Below the pieces are notes generated by a model. That model did not search any database and had not been told where the DNA came from. It saw nothing but the letters and a program-made list of their open reading frames with translations. The translations under genes were made by a program, and so were the position numbers. This document shows, piece by piece, positions 49,130 through 61,990 of a stretch of DNA of 64,000 nt (position 1 is the first letter of the stretch; every line of letters starts with the position of its first letter). The stretch comes from Guyanagaster necrorhizus (Eukaryota > Basidiomycota > Agaricomycetes > Agaricales > Physalacriaceae), in the NCBI RefSeq assembly GCF_019112545.1, contig NW_025064923.1, forward strand, positions 124,001 through 188,000. Direction: 5' to 3'.

Positions 49130-50141
49130 ATGCCTTCAGAAATTCACTCCTTCCTCCGCCTTCTCTTTCCAATATCCCCTTTTCTCAATGTTGCAGTATA
49201 CTGTCTTCTCTGGCTGCAAGGCAAACTAAGTGTTCGGGCGCAACGCTTATTGTTGCGCGTCCTGGCTGCCGGACCTATCCCCCAACATGTCGCCTTCGTT
49301 ATGGACGGCAACAGGAGATATGCCCGTATGAATCACAAACAAATATCCCAGGGCCATGCAGAAGGATACGTCGCGTTGAGGAGGGTACGTTTGCCGCCCG
49401 TTGCTGCCTTACATTGCTCATTTACATTACAGATACTGGAGATATGTCTTCGCCTGAACATCAAATGTGTCTCGGTGTATGCGTTTGCCATCGACAATTT
49501 TAAGCGCTCAGAAGATGAAGTGCAAGCTCTCATGGCGCTGGTGCAAGAGAAGCTCTCGGAACTCTGTGAACACGGAGACCTGCTCGAGGAATATGGCGTC
49601 CGGCTCAATGTCCTCGGGAACAGAGAGCTCCTGCCGGACTCCGTGAAAGAGGCGGTAAGAAAGGCGGAGAACATGACATGTACACATAACCGGTTTGTTG
49701 CACTCAATGGCAGTATTTCTCCCGGCTGACGTTTCGTTTCGTTTCGTTTGAAGGTCCATCCTGAATATATGCATGCCGTATTCATCTACGGACGAGATGG
49801 CTGCCGCTGTTCAAGCTTGCGTGAAGAAAGCGCTTGCGAAGGACGACCTAGACTTACGAATATCGACCCAGGATGTTCAAGATAACCTCATGACGAGCAA
49901 GGCCGGGAGCCCGCCGTTAGACATTATGATTCGAACCAGTGGTGTCAAGCGTCTCAGTGATTTCCTCTTGTGGCAGGTTTGTATACCCCGCTGTTCTCTT
50001 TGGATAGGAACTGACAGAATCTCTCGGTAGTGCTGCGAAGATACGCAAATCCAATTTTGTTCTGCATACTGGCCTGATTTCGGACTCTTCGACTTCGTTC
50101 CGATTATATTGGACTTCCAGCGCAAAGCTTGGTCTATGTAA
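49130..50141 (+). CDS. RER2: Cis-prenyltransferase, dehydrodolichyl diphosphate synthase (Rer2-like)
   Basis: Four exons (49130-49384, 49433-49692, 49754-49976, 50031-50141) give 282 aa. The enzyme elongates farnesyl diphosphate with isopentenyl diphosphate to the polyprenyl chain of dolichol at the ER. An N-terminal hydrophobic segment ([14 protein letters not shown]) precedes the catalytic [11 protein letters not shown], where Asp binds Mg2+/substrate. Also visible are [69 protein letters not shown] and the C-terminal [18 protein letters not shown]. All conserved arginines and the R-x-S element are present. In fungi this subunit usually works with a Nus1 partner, which is not in this window. 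Confidence 0.92.
49731..49750 (+). repeat. GTTTC pentanucleotide repeat in intron
   Basis: Three GTTTC units plus a GTTTG variant lie at the 3' end of cis-prenyltransferase intron 2, just before the AAG acceptor. They contribute most of the pyrimidine tract for that splice site. Confidence 0.8.
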
Positions 50142-50501
50142 TGTAGAGTAATATATGGTTTGATCCATCTGGACTCCCTGTCAATTTCGGGACATACTTA
50201 TACACTGCTTGCAATGTCCTTCTGGTGCGCGCCTGATAAGATGAAGCTAGGGTTCACCTGACGTTTGATACTAACCTTCCATCCAGAGTTATCATCATGG
50301 CATAAGATTTGGCCTCGGCTTGGAGGTTGCAAATCAACACGCAGACCGTACTGTATGTATTTACTATTGGCTGCAAGTGCCGCCTGCCCATAAAGATAAA
50401 AGGTGCGAACAGGAGATAAACTGTTCATTCACGTCTAATGAAATGTATTCTTTTCACTAGCATCTACACCTTCGTCATTTTAGTCTTTTCTGACTCGTGG
50501 A
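50142..50501. other. Intergenic region
   Basis: This 360-bp gap lies between the cis-prenyltransferase gene and the decayed S66 peptidase. Nothing recognisable is present. Confidence 0.45.
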
Positions 50502-51473
50502 ATGGCGATGCAGAAGCTACCACCTTTGGTTTCTGGGGATACCATCCGAATCATTGCGACAGGCAGCGCAGTCACCCAGTCGACCCTTATCAACGGGATC
50601 GTTATACATACGGTCGTCAAGTCCATCAGGATAAATCCGTTTTTGACACTGGTCTGTACTACGCGGACACGAACGAGGTGCACGCTCGTAGTGTCATCGA
50701 AGCTGTTCACGAAGATAGCGTGAAGGCCGCCGCATGGGCTGCGAGGGATGCGTCCTACGTGACCCAAGGTTATTTGACTGTATTTAGCTCAACCGACGAA
50801 GGTGGTTATAGCACGACGCGTATTATCCAATCCACGCAAGACGTTGTTACAACAATCAATTCCTTGCAGAGACAGCCACGATGGCTTGTCGAGCACTCTG
50901 ACTTGACAGCGTTGCATGCGATTTGTAACCGTGCTGTGGTGCTGAGCCTGCATGGGCCCCATGAGATCTAATGTGCAGTCTCTCTCGGATGCTGCGACGG
51001 AAAGTGCGTTTGGGATACTTTCGCATCAGGTAACCGAATTGTCGTTCAGCGGCTTGATATGGTGTAGAGACAAGGGCAACGTCAGGGGGAAATTCCTTGG
51101 AATTTCAGCGTATTGGCGAGTGTGGTGTGGTCTGTTTCCTGCCCAACTACGAGGGAGCTATTCTGTTTGTAGAGGACACCGGAGAAGTTGCTTGTGAGAA
51201 TCTCCTCGTTGAAGACTTATTTTACATCTTGAACTACAGACAGACTCGACCATATGCTCACAACACTCCTTCGGAGTGAGGATTTATCTGGAATAGTGGG
51301 CATTGCTATCGGACAGCTGCCGGATGGTAACATGGAATTGTATGACTCCGGAGCTAGTTGATTACACTCTGGCACCCCTGGGTTTGCCCGTCATTACGGG
51401 TTTGGTTATTGGTCACGACACGGCGACCGCTATGCCTGGGGTCCTGGAAGCAGATGCGGAAATTGATGTGTAG
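50502..51473 (+). pseudogene. Decayed LD-carboxypeptidase-like gene (peptidase S66 / MccF family)
   Basis: Family blocks are present in order but in different frames: LPPLVSGDTIRIIATGSA (50517 on), VFDTGLYYADTNEVHA, GGYSTTRIIQ, RWLVEHSDLTALHAICN, SLHGPM, NYEGAILFVEDTGEVA, YRLDHMLTTLLRSEDLSG, IVGIAIGQLPDG and GLPVITGLVIGHDTATAMPG. A real intron (51194-51238) joins GEVA to YRLDHM. Frame changes without possible introns occur near 50595, at the CCCC run near 50957, near 51137 and near 51340. The nucleophile elbow, usually G-x-SD, reads EHSD, and about 18 extra codons precede GGY. The glutamate in VEDTGE and the final histidine in IGHD remain. I infer loss of function. Sequencing errors could explain one break, but not four. 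Confidence 0.7.
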
Positions 51474-51858
51474 CCTGAGTTATTACGAACAACTTTGCCT
51501 CAAAGTTGGGAGAGGCCTCAACATGTCTTCGCAACATAGATATGGATCTTGATACAAAAACACGAAATGCATTCTTTGAATACACGCATAGTTAATAATA
51601 AGTAACTCTATGGAGATGCTACAATAAATATACGCGTATCAGTGGACAGAATGCTGTTGGAACAGATAATGGAAAATGCGAACAGTACAACATATGCATG
51701 CAAGAACATGAAGAGAGGAATAATGTTAGAATGTTCGTGCGGAATAGATAAGAACCGGGATAGATGGGAGAAGACCCTAAATACATACACCTCTATAATT
51801 CATCAGTTGTCGTTAGTAAGGTTTTTTTTTTAAGTTGGGCCATTATGACAAGACAATA
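51474..51858. other. Convergent 3' flanks
   Basis: No gene is seen between the S66 relic (plus) and the methyltransferase-domain gene (minus). A T9 run lies near 51823-51831. Confidence 0.45.
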
Positions 51859-54800
51859 TCAAGGCGCCGACGCGTTTTCTTCTGCTTTCCAAGCGACGAA
51901 GACGCCAAGGGTGCGGCTGAGCCTTTTGCTTGGGGTCATAGCATTGGTACGCGATGTTGGAGAGTACTGTGAAGTGGTCCCTCTCGTCTCAAGTCGGCGC
52001 GCAGGAAATCCACCGGAAACTAAGTCTTGATCGCGAGTGGGGAGCTTGTACTCGTTATGATTCATTCGGGAAACATCACTAGGGTTGGTGAGTATGAGAC
52101 TTGTCGGTCTCAGTCCACGTGGAGGGGGTAGATTTCGGTGTTCCTCGTCCCATTTGCACCACCTCTCCCAAGCAGCGTCAAATGCCTTACGCTCCACAGA
52201 GGGAAGCGAAGGAGAGACCGACCACGAAAATCTTTCCTCCATCTGGGACCCTAACGCCATATGGTCCTGCATATCGCTGTTATACGTATCAATGTGAATA
52301 AGAAATCGGTGGCAAGTGGAGATTACAACTCACAGATCGAATCGGACCAGCAACCCTTCAAACTCCTCTCTCGTCAGGTCCTCGAGTAACGTTGTGGGAT
52401 CCTCTGGTTCTGGCCAGACGCCAGTGCCAGAGTGTCTATTATGTCGATGCCTTGCCGCATCAACAGACTTGGACCTCATCTTCAATACATTCCTCGAAGC
52501 TCCATCCTTTCTCGTTCGGCGCACATCCCGCTGGTATTCCAATACACACTCCCACATCTCCTCGGAACAACCCAGTATCTCGGCCGCGCGGAGAGCAAGA
52601 TTCAAATTAAGAGCTTGTACGTCAATGTTCAGATTGGAGTTGGGTAGAGTGTTTCCTTGCAATAATTTCGCAGGGTTTACCGGAGCGGTATCCTCTGATA
52701 GGGGGACGGTCTTTGTGGGAGGCGACTTGGTGATTGCTCGAGGAGAGAATCCAGCAAGTCGGGAGTCATCCAGAGATACATAGGCCGACGTCTTGAACAA
52801 AAGACTCTGCGCGGATACCCACCGATCTTCTTGACTGAACTCTGTGCTCATTTTAGAAGCTAAATGAGGACGCTGTGCAGGGTACGGATTGATAGCATTT
52901 CTGGCCTCTTCGTCCGGATCCGAATCGGAGTCTTCTTCCAGTGGCGTCTGCTTGTACTGTAATGGCGGGAACGCGAACCGGATTGGAGGCGGAGATCGCA
53001 CATCTGCTTCGGCGTCAGCAAACGAGAACAATTGTGGGCAATATGCCACATTACCTTTAAAATGTAGACCAAGGGCGTTAGGCAGCAGTGCAAGGGGAGA
53101 GATGTTGATGAATCGGGACGCTTGCATCTCCTTGTATATTGTCTCAAGCAAGGAGTGATCTCTCGGGTTCGGAGGTTCTTTGGGTAACGACCTCGTCAAG
53201 AAAGGTGATACACTTGCCTTCCTAGGATTTATTCGTCCTTCAATACCCGTGGGCGTTGACGGGCGCTGGAGGCGACCAGCGCCAAATGCTACTGGAGGCT
53301 GTCGAGTCGGCAACCTCTCATCAGAATTTGGCAATGTCCATGGTGATTGCGCAGTAGTCTTGAACGCACTTGGCGTGGTTGACCTCCTCGGCTGGTGTTG
53401 TGGCAGAGCGGGAAGAAGTTTGACCACATCAGGAGCCAGTTTACTGTTCGGCGAAGAAGCTTGAGGCGTCAGAGACGACAGCGACTTTCGAGCGTCACAA
53501 TCCTTGATGGTATTGAGTGTCATTTTACCTTCATCATCTTCGACGATGGCCGTATTTGACATAGGGAGTAGCGGTAGCGGAAGCATCATACTAGGAGGCG
53601 TAACAGGAGCGCTGTAATTTGATGCGCCCGATGTGCTACCCGTAGGCAGCAAACTAGGACTTGAGTTCGTCGATAATGGGGACCCAGCTTCTTCTGACTT
53701 CCGTCCACTGACTGATGAGCTATAACTCTGATGCGTCGAGTCTGTGTCATCATCTATGTCTTGGTCGCAACTACGAGCCGCTTCTGGGGATGAAATGAGG
53801 GCCTGTCCTGATAAACGCCGATGTGGCCTATCAGATGAACGAATTTCTGAGCCGAAATCACTATAGACTTCGTCTCCGTCTAGAGCACATCCAGGGAAAA
53901 ACAGATCTTCCTCAATCATCTGCGGGATAAACCATGAGAGGATGTTCTTATTCTATTTGTTGAAATACTTCACCTCGAAGGCACCCCCTGGTTTCATCAC
54001 ACGGACAATCTCTTCGAACAGTTGATCCCACTGGCAAGAAGCGTATTCAATCCCGTAGCCTATAGCACATGACGGATGGACTAACCTTGTCCTCAGGAAC
54101 TCCCAATGCGATTCGTTTGATATGACTAAGATCTAGTAAGTGCTCGCGCCACCATCCCATGACAGATCAACGCACACAAAATCAAACTCTTCATTGGGAA
54201 ACGGAAGAAATTCGAGGCTGTGTACAAGATATGTGGGAGAGGGTCTCGATTGAGCGACGAACGTCACGTACAAGTTACTCTGGGTCCATGTGATACGATG
54301 CGCAAGGTCACTGGAACCAACCTGAAGAAGATCGGGATGTAAAGGCACGCAATCCAGCCCTGCAATCATATTACTACGTCATTAAGACCACAACCAAAAC
54401 AGCATCCAACATACCCACGAAATGGCAATCTCTCCATGTTCGGGCGCATTCCAGTATCCATGCGCCGGTACCTTTGGATGCTGAGATCATTGACAATGAA
54501 ACGGAAGCTCTCGAAAACATACCACATCCGATGTCCAGAACCTTGGTAGGCGGTTTCTCAAAGACATGCCACGTAAGACTCTCACAGATCTGTCGACAAA
54601 AGTGGGTGTCCCAGATGTCCCTACAGATATAGAACGCCACCATCATCAGCAAACAAATCACGATAGGCCGCTATAAATTCCTCTCATGGTGGAAGAACCA
54701 CCATCAAGAGGGTAACAGACGACGGTAGAGCGGGCGGAGAGGCTTACAGATCCAAGACGTCCTTTTCATAGCAGCGGGGATAAGGAACCTCATCCTTTCC

Positions 54801-55969
54801 GAACGGATGGTGCTTTTTACCATTGAATACGCCTACGGCACCCAGGCCGGTCGCGCCCCAAGAGATACCATTACCGGGGCCGGGGGCGGTTTTCCCAGTT
54901 CCATGTGACCCGTTCTTCACGACGAACTGCGCAGCTCGTGCGTTGAGGCTTCGTTTGAGCTCCTCGAGAACGGTCCGATCTGCAGTGGAGAACTTGGCGG
55001 CTCCAATTCCCTTTCCCCTTTGCTTGTCGGCTGAGGAACGAGACTGAGAAGTGGAAGGATGTGCAACGAAGGGCCCTGCATGAATGATGCCAGACCATGG
55101 TGTAGGTACTGGGGGTACTGGAGGTACAGGAGGAGTTGATATTTGGGTTCGGGACAACATATATGCACTTGAACTTGAAGGTGACCTTGAAGGTGATTTT
55201 GAGACATTCTTCTGGTTATGGCTACGGTGAGGATTTGATGGAAATCCTGAATGTGAGGTTCTGGAAAAAGGTTCGGTGCTCAGTGGGCCTGCTGAAGCTG
55301 ATGACTGGAGTCTGAATGGCGCGAAGTTGTTGCCGACTGGATTCTTTGCAGGAGTCTTACTGCCTGTCGACTTCCTTCTCCGGAGATGGTCAGCAAAGGT
55401 TCGACCGGAGGGACGGCCTCCGGAGCTTGAGGGACGGGTCTAGACAGAGATAGAGTGAGTGAAAGGTGCGCATGAGAAAGACAAAAGAAAAGCAAGTCGC
55501 AATGTGGTAATAGGAAAAGGTCGCGGAGTTAATGAAAATAGATGGCCTGAGAACTCACGGATATGCTAGGACGAGACGGATTGTGCGGTGACGGCTCAGC
55601 AATGGCTACACACCTGGTGTCGAGCTCGTCTCCTGGCGCGGGGTACAGTTCCCAAGGTGTCACGTCCTCCATCGAACCCGTCGCTGTCCGCGGTCGGATC
55701 GAGATCTTGACCTTGCTTGATCGCGACGGCGAAAGCGCCATGGGTGGTGCGCCGACGCGTGTGGGGCGGGACGGCCGTAGAATGGAAGAGGGTGAAGGTG
55801 AGAGCGTCTCGGGCGCGGCAATGTAAGTAGAATGTCGCTTTTTCGAAAGAATAGAAGGCAGACGGTCGGAAGGCTGGTCGTCCACGAGAGGATTGTCAGA
55901 CTGAGATCTCGTCAGAAGAGGACGATGAGAAGGCGGAGTCGTAGCGTGTGGAGGGGGGTCGATGGACAT
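51859..55969 (-). CDS. SAM-dependent methyltransferase-domain protein
   Basis: This is a large protein. The N-terminal exon (from 55969, MSIDPPPHATTPPSHRPL) and following exons are Ser/Pro-rich and probably disordered. Next comes a conserved entry region, PYPRCYEKDVLDL|DIWDTHFCRQICESLTW, which splices across about 54660-54750. The Rossmann-fold methyltransferase follows: motif I KVLDIGCG|TGAWILECA, FVGLDCVPLHPDL, LEFLPFPNEEFDFV, RIALGVPEDKWDQLFEEI and VMKPGGAFEMIEEDLFFPG. About 450 residues of variable sequence follow. A C-terminal conserved helical region (NLALRAAEILGCSEEMWE, DLTREEFEGLLVRFDLDMQ, RKAFDAAWERWCKW) ends the protein. Last intron at about 52285-52330. The substrate is unknown. 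The architecture recurs in mushroom genomes as I remember them. Confidence 0.82.
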
Positions 55970-58282
55970 CACGGCGATGAGGAGAGGAGGCTGCTCACTG
56001 TGTAGAACGACAACGACGAAGGAAAGGGACGGGCATCTAGATGGAGGAATGAAACGAAGGATTAGCTACATGTTGGGACAGATGAGCCAACTGTTGAGCG
56101 TAAAAGGAAAGCCGATGAATTTGACATTTTTGCATAGATGTAGCATTATTGCCTATTATATTCAGCATTATCTACTTTTTCTTCTCCAATTTTCGGCCGA
56201 AGAGGGGATCGTGCTGGTGATGACCTTGATTTATACGCCTTGAATGTTCTGACGCTGGTCCACTCTGCGCTGCTCGTGTGCCGCCAGCTACTACGACCTA
56301 GATAGGGGCCATTGCGAGAGAGAGAGAGTGTGGGGTCTGAGGCACCGATCAGTGCCGTGCCTGCTGCCCTAAAGACGCCGGTCCAGATGTTGTAGTACTG
56401 ATGTTGATGTTACACTGTATGTATGTTGCATCCTCTGCTGTTCTCAAAATCTGTCTGGTTCTATCGTTTGGCGATACACTTCCATCTTTCTGTCTTTCTC
56501 TTCTCCCTTATATCTCGCTCTTGCATGCTGCTATATCCGAATCCCCAAAATCCGTGTCTTCTACCGTAGTCCGCGACCCCCATCAACGGCACGCAGGAGA
56601 TTACCAGAGTCACGTACTGTATTAAACTTGTGCATGCTTCGTCTCGGTTCAACGTGAAGGATTAAAATTTACCCTCGCCCCTGGATTCTTGAAAGGCGTT
56701 GATAGTCGTTTGCTGAGCATCAGAACTTCAGAAGGGAACTTTATGTGCACGTTCTCTGTTCTCCACCTTGGTCTATATCCAAAACTACGGGTATAACAGT
56801 AAGCTTGTGCGGGGCCCTAATTGGCTGCTGATATATCTGGTTCTCCTCGGCGCCCCGTCATATAGCGTCTCGCTACATCCACATCGAGACCAAAAGGCGG
56901 GGGCTCTAGATTCTTCAACCGACAGCCCACCATTACGAAAAGAATCCGTACATGCACCCACAAACGCCAGGTTGTATTTGCTCGTATTTTCAGGCTGAAA
57001 CATATATATACTTAACAATTTGTAGATCTCCCAATCGAGGCTCCGAAGATCACAGGTTTTTGTACATAACGTACCACAACTGTCTTTTCTCGAAATCTCG
57101 AAGCCATGGGAATCGAAATTCTCTCCTGACATCCTGTTGAAGCCTGTTGATCGTCTTTTTTGCTCGCCAGGGTCGTCTGGCTCTCGGAATATCACATCAG
57201 AGTTCCCTCCTGAATAGTCTTGGGTATGTATGTATATGGCAAAGCTTTCTCCCTCCTTCCCCACTGCCACCCGAATGGAGGTGAGCAGATCAATCATTCC
57301 TGTATCTATGTTCTCATGCTTTTCTGCGGTCGCGACGTTGCAGCTCATACGCTGAGGTCTCTAAGCGATGTCAGTGTAGTACCGATGATAGCACTTGCGT
57401 CCAGGGCCGACGCCTCTGATGGGTGATTTGCGTTCGATAGGCAGAATCGGGCAATGGCGCGGCCATCCAATTCTGCGATAGCTATTGGGCTATAGGCAAG
57501 GGTTCCGAGTCTTTCACCCAATTGTCAACAAAGTTGGGAGCATGACATGTAAATAAGTAGGAACTAACATTTGATGCGTCATAGATCCATGTTTGGCGCT
57601 GTTGATTTCCACAGTCACCTTTTCTCTCCTTCCAGTTGTCTGCGCCCAATCTACGCCGGTCATCGCAGCTTTTTCGCGTTCGTAGTGAATTACCCTTGAT
57701 TTCAGATTCGTACCACCATGATCCAGATGTTGATACTTCTATTTTGTTTTTCTTTAGATTGCCAATCACCGTCGTGACTCTTAGTGACTGGAGATGAATG
57801 ATGCTTACCAGAACGTATTCAATATGTACGTACAACTTATCTTCCGATTCCTTCATCGCTTATTGTTCCCATACAAGGGCCTCCTAGTGTCAGCAGGTAT
57901 AACTTGAAGAAGTAGCAATGCTATGTCTCCTAGAGAGAGAGGTGTATATTCATTGTAACACCGATGAGGGCATGAAAGGGGAAGTAAGTATGTCTGCTGA
58001 GGTGAGTCATGCGTCCGCTTCACGGACACGCGTTGAATTGGATCAGGCTTCGAAGAGTGCATAACATCTTTAAGCATTGTCACGCTATATCTTGTACCGC
58101 CGACGGTCCTGCATAAGTTCCGAGTCTATGACATTGAAACGCATTCTTGTCCGTACACTCTCCGGTGTCCACAGTACACCACGACTGCACCAAATAGGTA
58201 GGAATGGGCTGGTCAGCTAGCAAGTTTGACCATCAGTTTCGACACCCCAAGTCTGACCAGTTAAAATCCCACCGTTCCCCTT
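55970..58282. other. Gene-poor region, about 2.3 kb
   Basis: I see no supportable gene. Minus-strand frames at 57482-57856, 57853-58083 and 56785-57348 are fairly long and adjacent but contain no recognisable motif and no splice pattern I trust. An (AG) run lies near 56315-56330. The first few hundred bases should include the promoter of the methyltransferase-domain gene. Confidence 0.4.
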
Positions 58283-58329
58283 GTGGCCGCCTATCTTTGC
58301 TCGCCACATCCAATTCCATTCTATCTACA

Positions 58330-58870
58330 GAAGAGAATGGCCTATCTAACCGCCTTGATACTTAGATTCTGGCGGGAAGCATTGCGAACGGTCAATCAGA
58401 TGACTTCTCCGCGGGCTATCGGGGTCCATTTGGCAGTGTTCGCACAGCACCGCAGAATGATATCCGCTTGTTCCGCTCTCTCACCTTATTGGACAAATTC
58501 TACTCACCCCTCGTCTCGGAACGTCTCTGAATGGCCAAGAGCCATTACGGGAACTTGGAACTTGTACTAGATTCGGGCGGCTCTAATGAAACACTCATGA
58601 CCGTCCTGATAGCGTCCATCTATCCAATAGAGCTCCCAAAACATCGCTCACCGGTCCTTGCTTGGGTATGGTCGGATGACTTTAGACTGGTCGCTTGCTT
58701 GCGAGTCCTCCCAGGACAAGGTCGAGCGGGTCTTCTCATTCTTAGCATCAAAACGACTCAATATCTCGCCCGTCTTTGGTGTGGAACAGTCCATGTCAAC
58801 GCACTCCTCTAATGATTTTAGGTGGCAGTACTTCGTCGCGAAGGTTACCAGTGGCCCATGTGTCGCTCAC
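58330..58870 (+). mobile_element. Probable hAT-family transposase relic
   Basis: Two fragments in different frames look like the C-terminal half of a hAT transposase. At about 58480-58526, LTLLDKFYSPLVSERL resembles the LDKYYSLTD-type block. At about 58665-58790, RMTLDWSLACESSQDKVERV is followed by FSFLASKRLNISP, resembling the dimerisation signature MALDYLSIPATS-x-ERVFS-x-RL. The frames are interrupted by stops between and around these blocks, so the copy is dead. I could not identify terminal inverted repeats or an 8-bp target duplication. The call rests on pattern memory alone. Confidence 0.42.
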
Positions 58871-60171
58871 CTCTCGTCCCTCCCTCCTCCATGCTTTTGG
58901 GTCCTTCGGAGGCGGTTTATATGCGTCTTAGGAAACGCTCACAAACTTTCTCGTGTACCAAAGATAGCAGACACATAAACTCGCTTTGGATGTGAGCTCA
59001 TCTCTGCAAATTGAAGCGACCTGACCCGTCATTTTCAAGTTGTCATTGCTTCTGAATATTCATGGCTCCAAGACACTACGGTTGAGCCGCTCATATTTCA
59101 ACAAGCTATCTATATAAATATGTGCCTTCGTCACGCTCAAGTTGGCCTCTAACATCACTCCCTCACAGCATTGCCGTTATGACTCTGAGACTAGCCTCGA
59201 TCCCATCCTCCAATGCCAAAGAGGACGTCTACTAGTCACTGCCCGCAGCAACACTCGTGGTGAACAATAGCTACCTCTCCCTCGCGTGAGAAGCTAAGGA
59301 AGGGCTGTGTTCTAAGGACTGCCACTGCTCTGAAGGCTGTTCAAACGTTCTACGTCACCGATATCTTCTGAACATTGCTCAGATTTTGCTATGATGCTAC
59401 GGAGCAGATGATCGATCGGTACATCTCGCAGCGTGGACGGCTAATACTACTGGTTATAGAATGGGAGTATTACCATATATCCTCCAAGGCGGCCGAGTCT
59501 GTTGAGTGCCCTGCTTAAACTGTAAGCTTGACCGCTTTTTGTGACGGTAGTCCTAAGTAACAAGTTACTATGAATGTACATGTTCTGTCCTTCAGCTAAG
59601 AAAGTTCAGGACTATAGAGCCGCTTCCTCAGCTTTCTACATATTCTTGTGCTTCTAGGACCTCAAAGATAGGAATCCGAATGTCCTCGAGATATTTGTTG
59701 TTTTTCGCTGGTCGCGGATGCTTTAAGCCATGAAGGGATCGTCGGCCATAAGTGGTGATCAACGACTTCGGGAGAGGAATTCAAGAGATTTGCTCAATGG
59801 GATGCATGGTCTGGCGCGCGCCTGCCTTTCCTATATAATGTATTACCATGGGTAAGTATCTCAACTTCAAAGTCGATATTATTGTCTTATCTTCTAGTTC
59901 ATCGTCTCCAACATCTGGAATTTCTGATTCGCATCGGCTCAACAAGAGGACGAATCCACATTAACCCTGGGAGGCACGGGAGTACCCCAAAAGATGGTCC
60001 CACGAACTGAGCGAATGCAGTACAATTTCTCGTAAACAAGGCGTTTCCTTGTCCACCATAACGCAATGCAAATTCTGCGATTAGATTTACTGAATCCTTC
60101 CGCGTGTATATATGTACACTAAAATACACACAACAATTTGACAACATATAGTGATATACTGAAAGAATAAT
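58871..60171. other. Gene-poor region, about 1.3 kb
   Basis: No gene is recognised. It may include the remainder of the decayed transposon and the 3' flank of the adaptin-binding-protein gene. A TATATGTACACTAAAATACACAC-like AT-rich stretch near 60105-60125 lies close to that gene's stop codon. Confidence 0.4.
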
Positions 60172-61788
60172 CTAATTTTCTGTCTCGGGATCAAGATCAA
60201 AATCCCCTCCTACTTTTGTATCTCTTTCCAAGCCATAAACCAAACCAAGCGTAATTCTAGCCGCCGCCTTCCGCCTCTCACTTTTCTCTTCGATGCCAGC
60301 AATCTCAGCCTTCATTCCTTGGAGAGCGCTCATCACCTGGCCAATGTCAAATGGCGCAAGTTCGAAATCATCGCCTTCAATGCCATCGTCAGAACTTGAT
60401 GTTCCCTGGGTGCCAAATATGCGTTGAGCACTCTCCTTGATTTCGTCTTGAGAGGGTAAGTCTTCGTCGTCGCTCTCCGTTGTATCAGGATGTGGAATCC
60501 CTGACTCCTGAGGGTCACCCAAGTCGGACGCACTACCCAACGCATGGTACGTCACTCCCAGTGGCGATGGACCAAGTCGATCAAAATCGAAAGACGAGTC
60601 AAAGGATGTCTCGAAAGACACTTTGCTGTCTGCTTCAGTTGTGTAGCGCTGTCTATTTCCTTTAGATTCTGTCTCCGCGGGAGCAGACACGAAGACAGAG
60701 AAATCATCATCAAACGCGTCCACAGCGCCCTTTGTGATAGTAGATTTTTCTCTAGATCCCCATACGTCGTCGTCGATCTCTGCTGGGGACGTGATGACAC
60801 CCGGAACTTTCCAAGGGTTATCTTTCGTATATTCTTCGCCATCCTGAAGCCATTTTGCAAGTTCGTCCATTTCCTTTTGAAGTCTCGTCTTATGGTCACT
60901 TTGTTGGTCAGAGTCGCGGGTGACCACGTTGTCTTCGTCAGGGGAGGTGTCGGACGTATCAAACGATGATTGCGCCCATTCAAGGAACGCAGCGTTGCCT
61001 TTCCAACTCCGAGTGGCGATACGCGAGGATTTTTGGGATGTTTGCATGGAAGGCCACATAATTGTGCTCAGAGCATCAAGAACACGAGGAAGAGAGGGTA
61101 TACCTATATTCCAAGTTAGCCTATACGATAATGGTTACAATATTAAACAGAGGACAGACCGTTCGATATGCTTTCAAGTTCCTCTGTGCTTTCAGTGTGT
61201 TCTCCGCCAGAGGCGTCAACGAACTCGAAACCACGAGATGATACAAATTCATCCACGGCATTATCATCTTCCAGAGTTTCTTCTTCATCTTCCTTATCTT
61301 CTTCGGGAGGCGTCGTCGAGGCCGGGACACGTACAGCAAGTGAAACTTCCGGTTCTGAGCCACCAAAGTCTTTAGAGAGTCGTTGAATATGGTGTTTGTA
61401 GGCCTAATGAGTTATTGGGTTAGAAAGCAATGCCTGAACCCAAAATCTCAGTACAGACCTCCCCTTTTTCCCAAACAAATATTAACGCAGGAATTTCTTG
61501 CAAATGGTAGGGTGCGAGTCCCTTAATCTGTCGTGCCAAGAAATGGACCTCAGCAGTGTAATATTTATTCGAGATTGTCCATGGCAAGTGTTTTTCAGTT
61601 TCGTTGGACAAGACAGAGACAGAATTATCATATATTGACGTCGGATGAGACAATCGTTGGATCCCTGAAAGATGGCTCGGGTCAGGGCTCGTATCCGAGG
61701 TTGACGTTCACTGACGTTGTACAAGGTTCACCGATACATCCAGTGAGGATGATACAATTAAAATACGACAAGATGGCGTATCCTTCAT
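60172..61788 (-). CDS. Alpha/gamma-adaptin-binding protein, AAGAB/Irc6-like
   Basis: The first exon encodes MKDTPSCRILIVSSSLDVSV, a P-loop-region remnant of the degenerate small-GTPase fold. A short intron leads to PWTISNKYYTAEVHFLARQI and LQEIPALIFVWEKGE, which match the core of AAGAB (p34) and yeast Irc6, followed by KHHIQRLSKDFGGSEPEVSL. A long acidic disordered middle leads to the C-terminal AAGAB signature: FDIGQVMSALQGMKAEIAGI and ERRKAAARITLGLVYGLE. AAGAB chaperones assembly of the AP-1 and AP-2 clathrin adaptors, so a role in clathrin-adaptor biogenesis is inferred. The last exon is 60172-61059. The start at 61788 is the first ATG of the conserved SCRILIVSSS block. Confidence 0.82.
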
Positions 61789-61990
61789 GGGTCACGATGA
61801 CTGTTCGAGTGCTCAAAGAAGGTGGAACAGAGGAAAGGTGCTTCTTCCTGGTTCGATAATGAACATCAATATGTGGCTGTGCTCAACACGTTCTTTGCCG
61901 AAAGATGCCGGTTGTTGATACTTTGTCTTACCAGTTGGTATTTCTTGTTAAGGAACTGGCTTTTGCATTGTAACGCAGCAAAAAAACACT

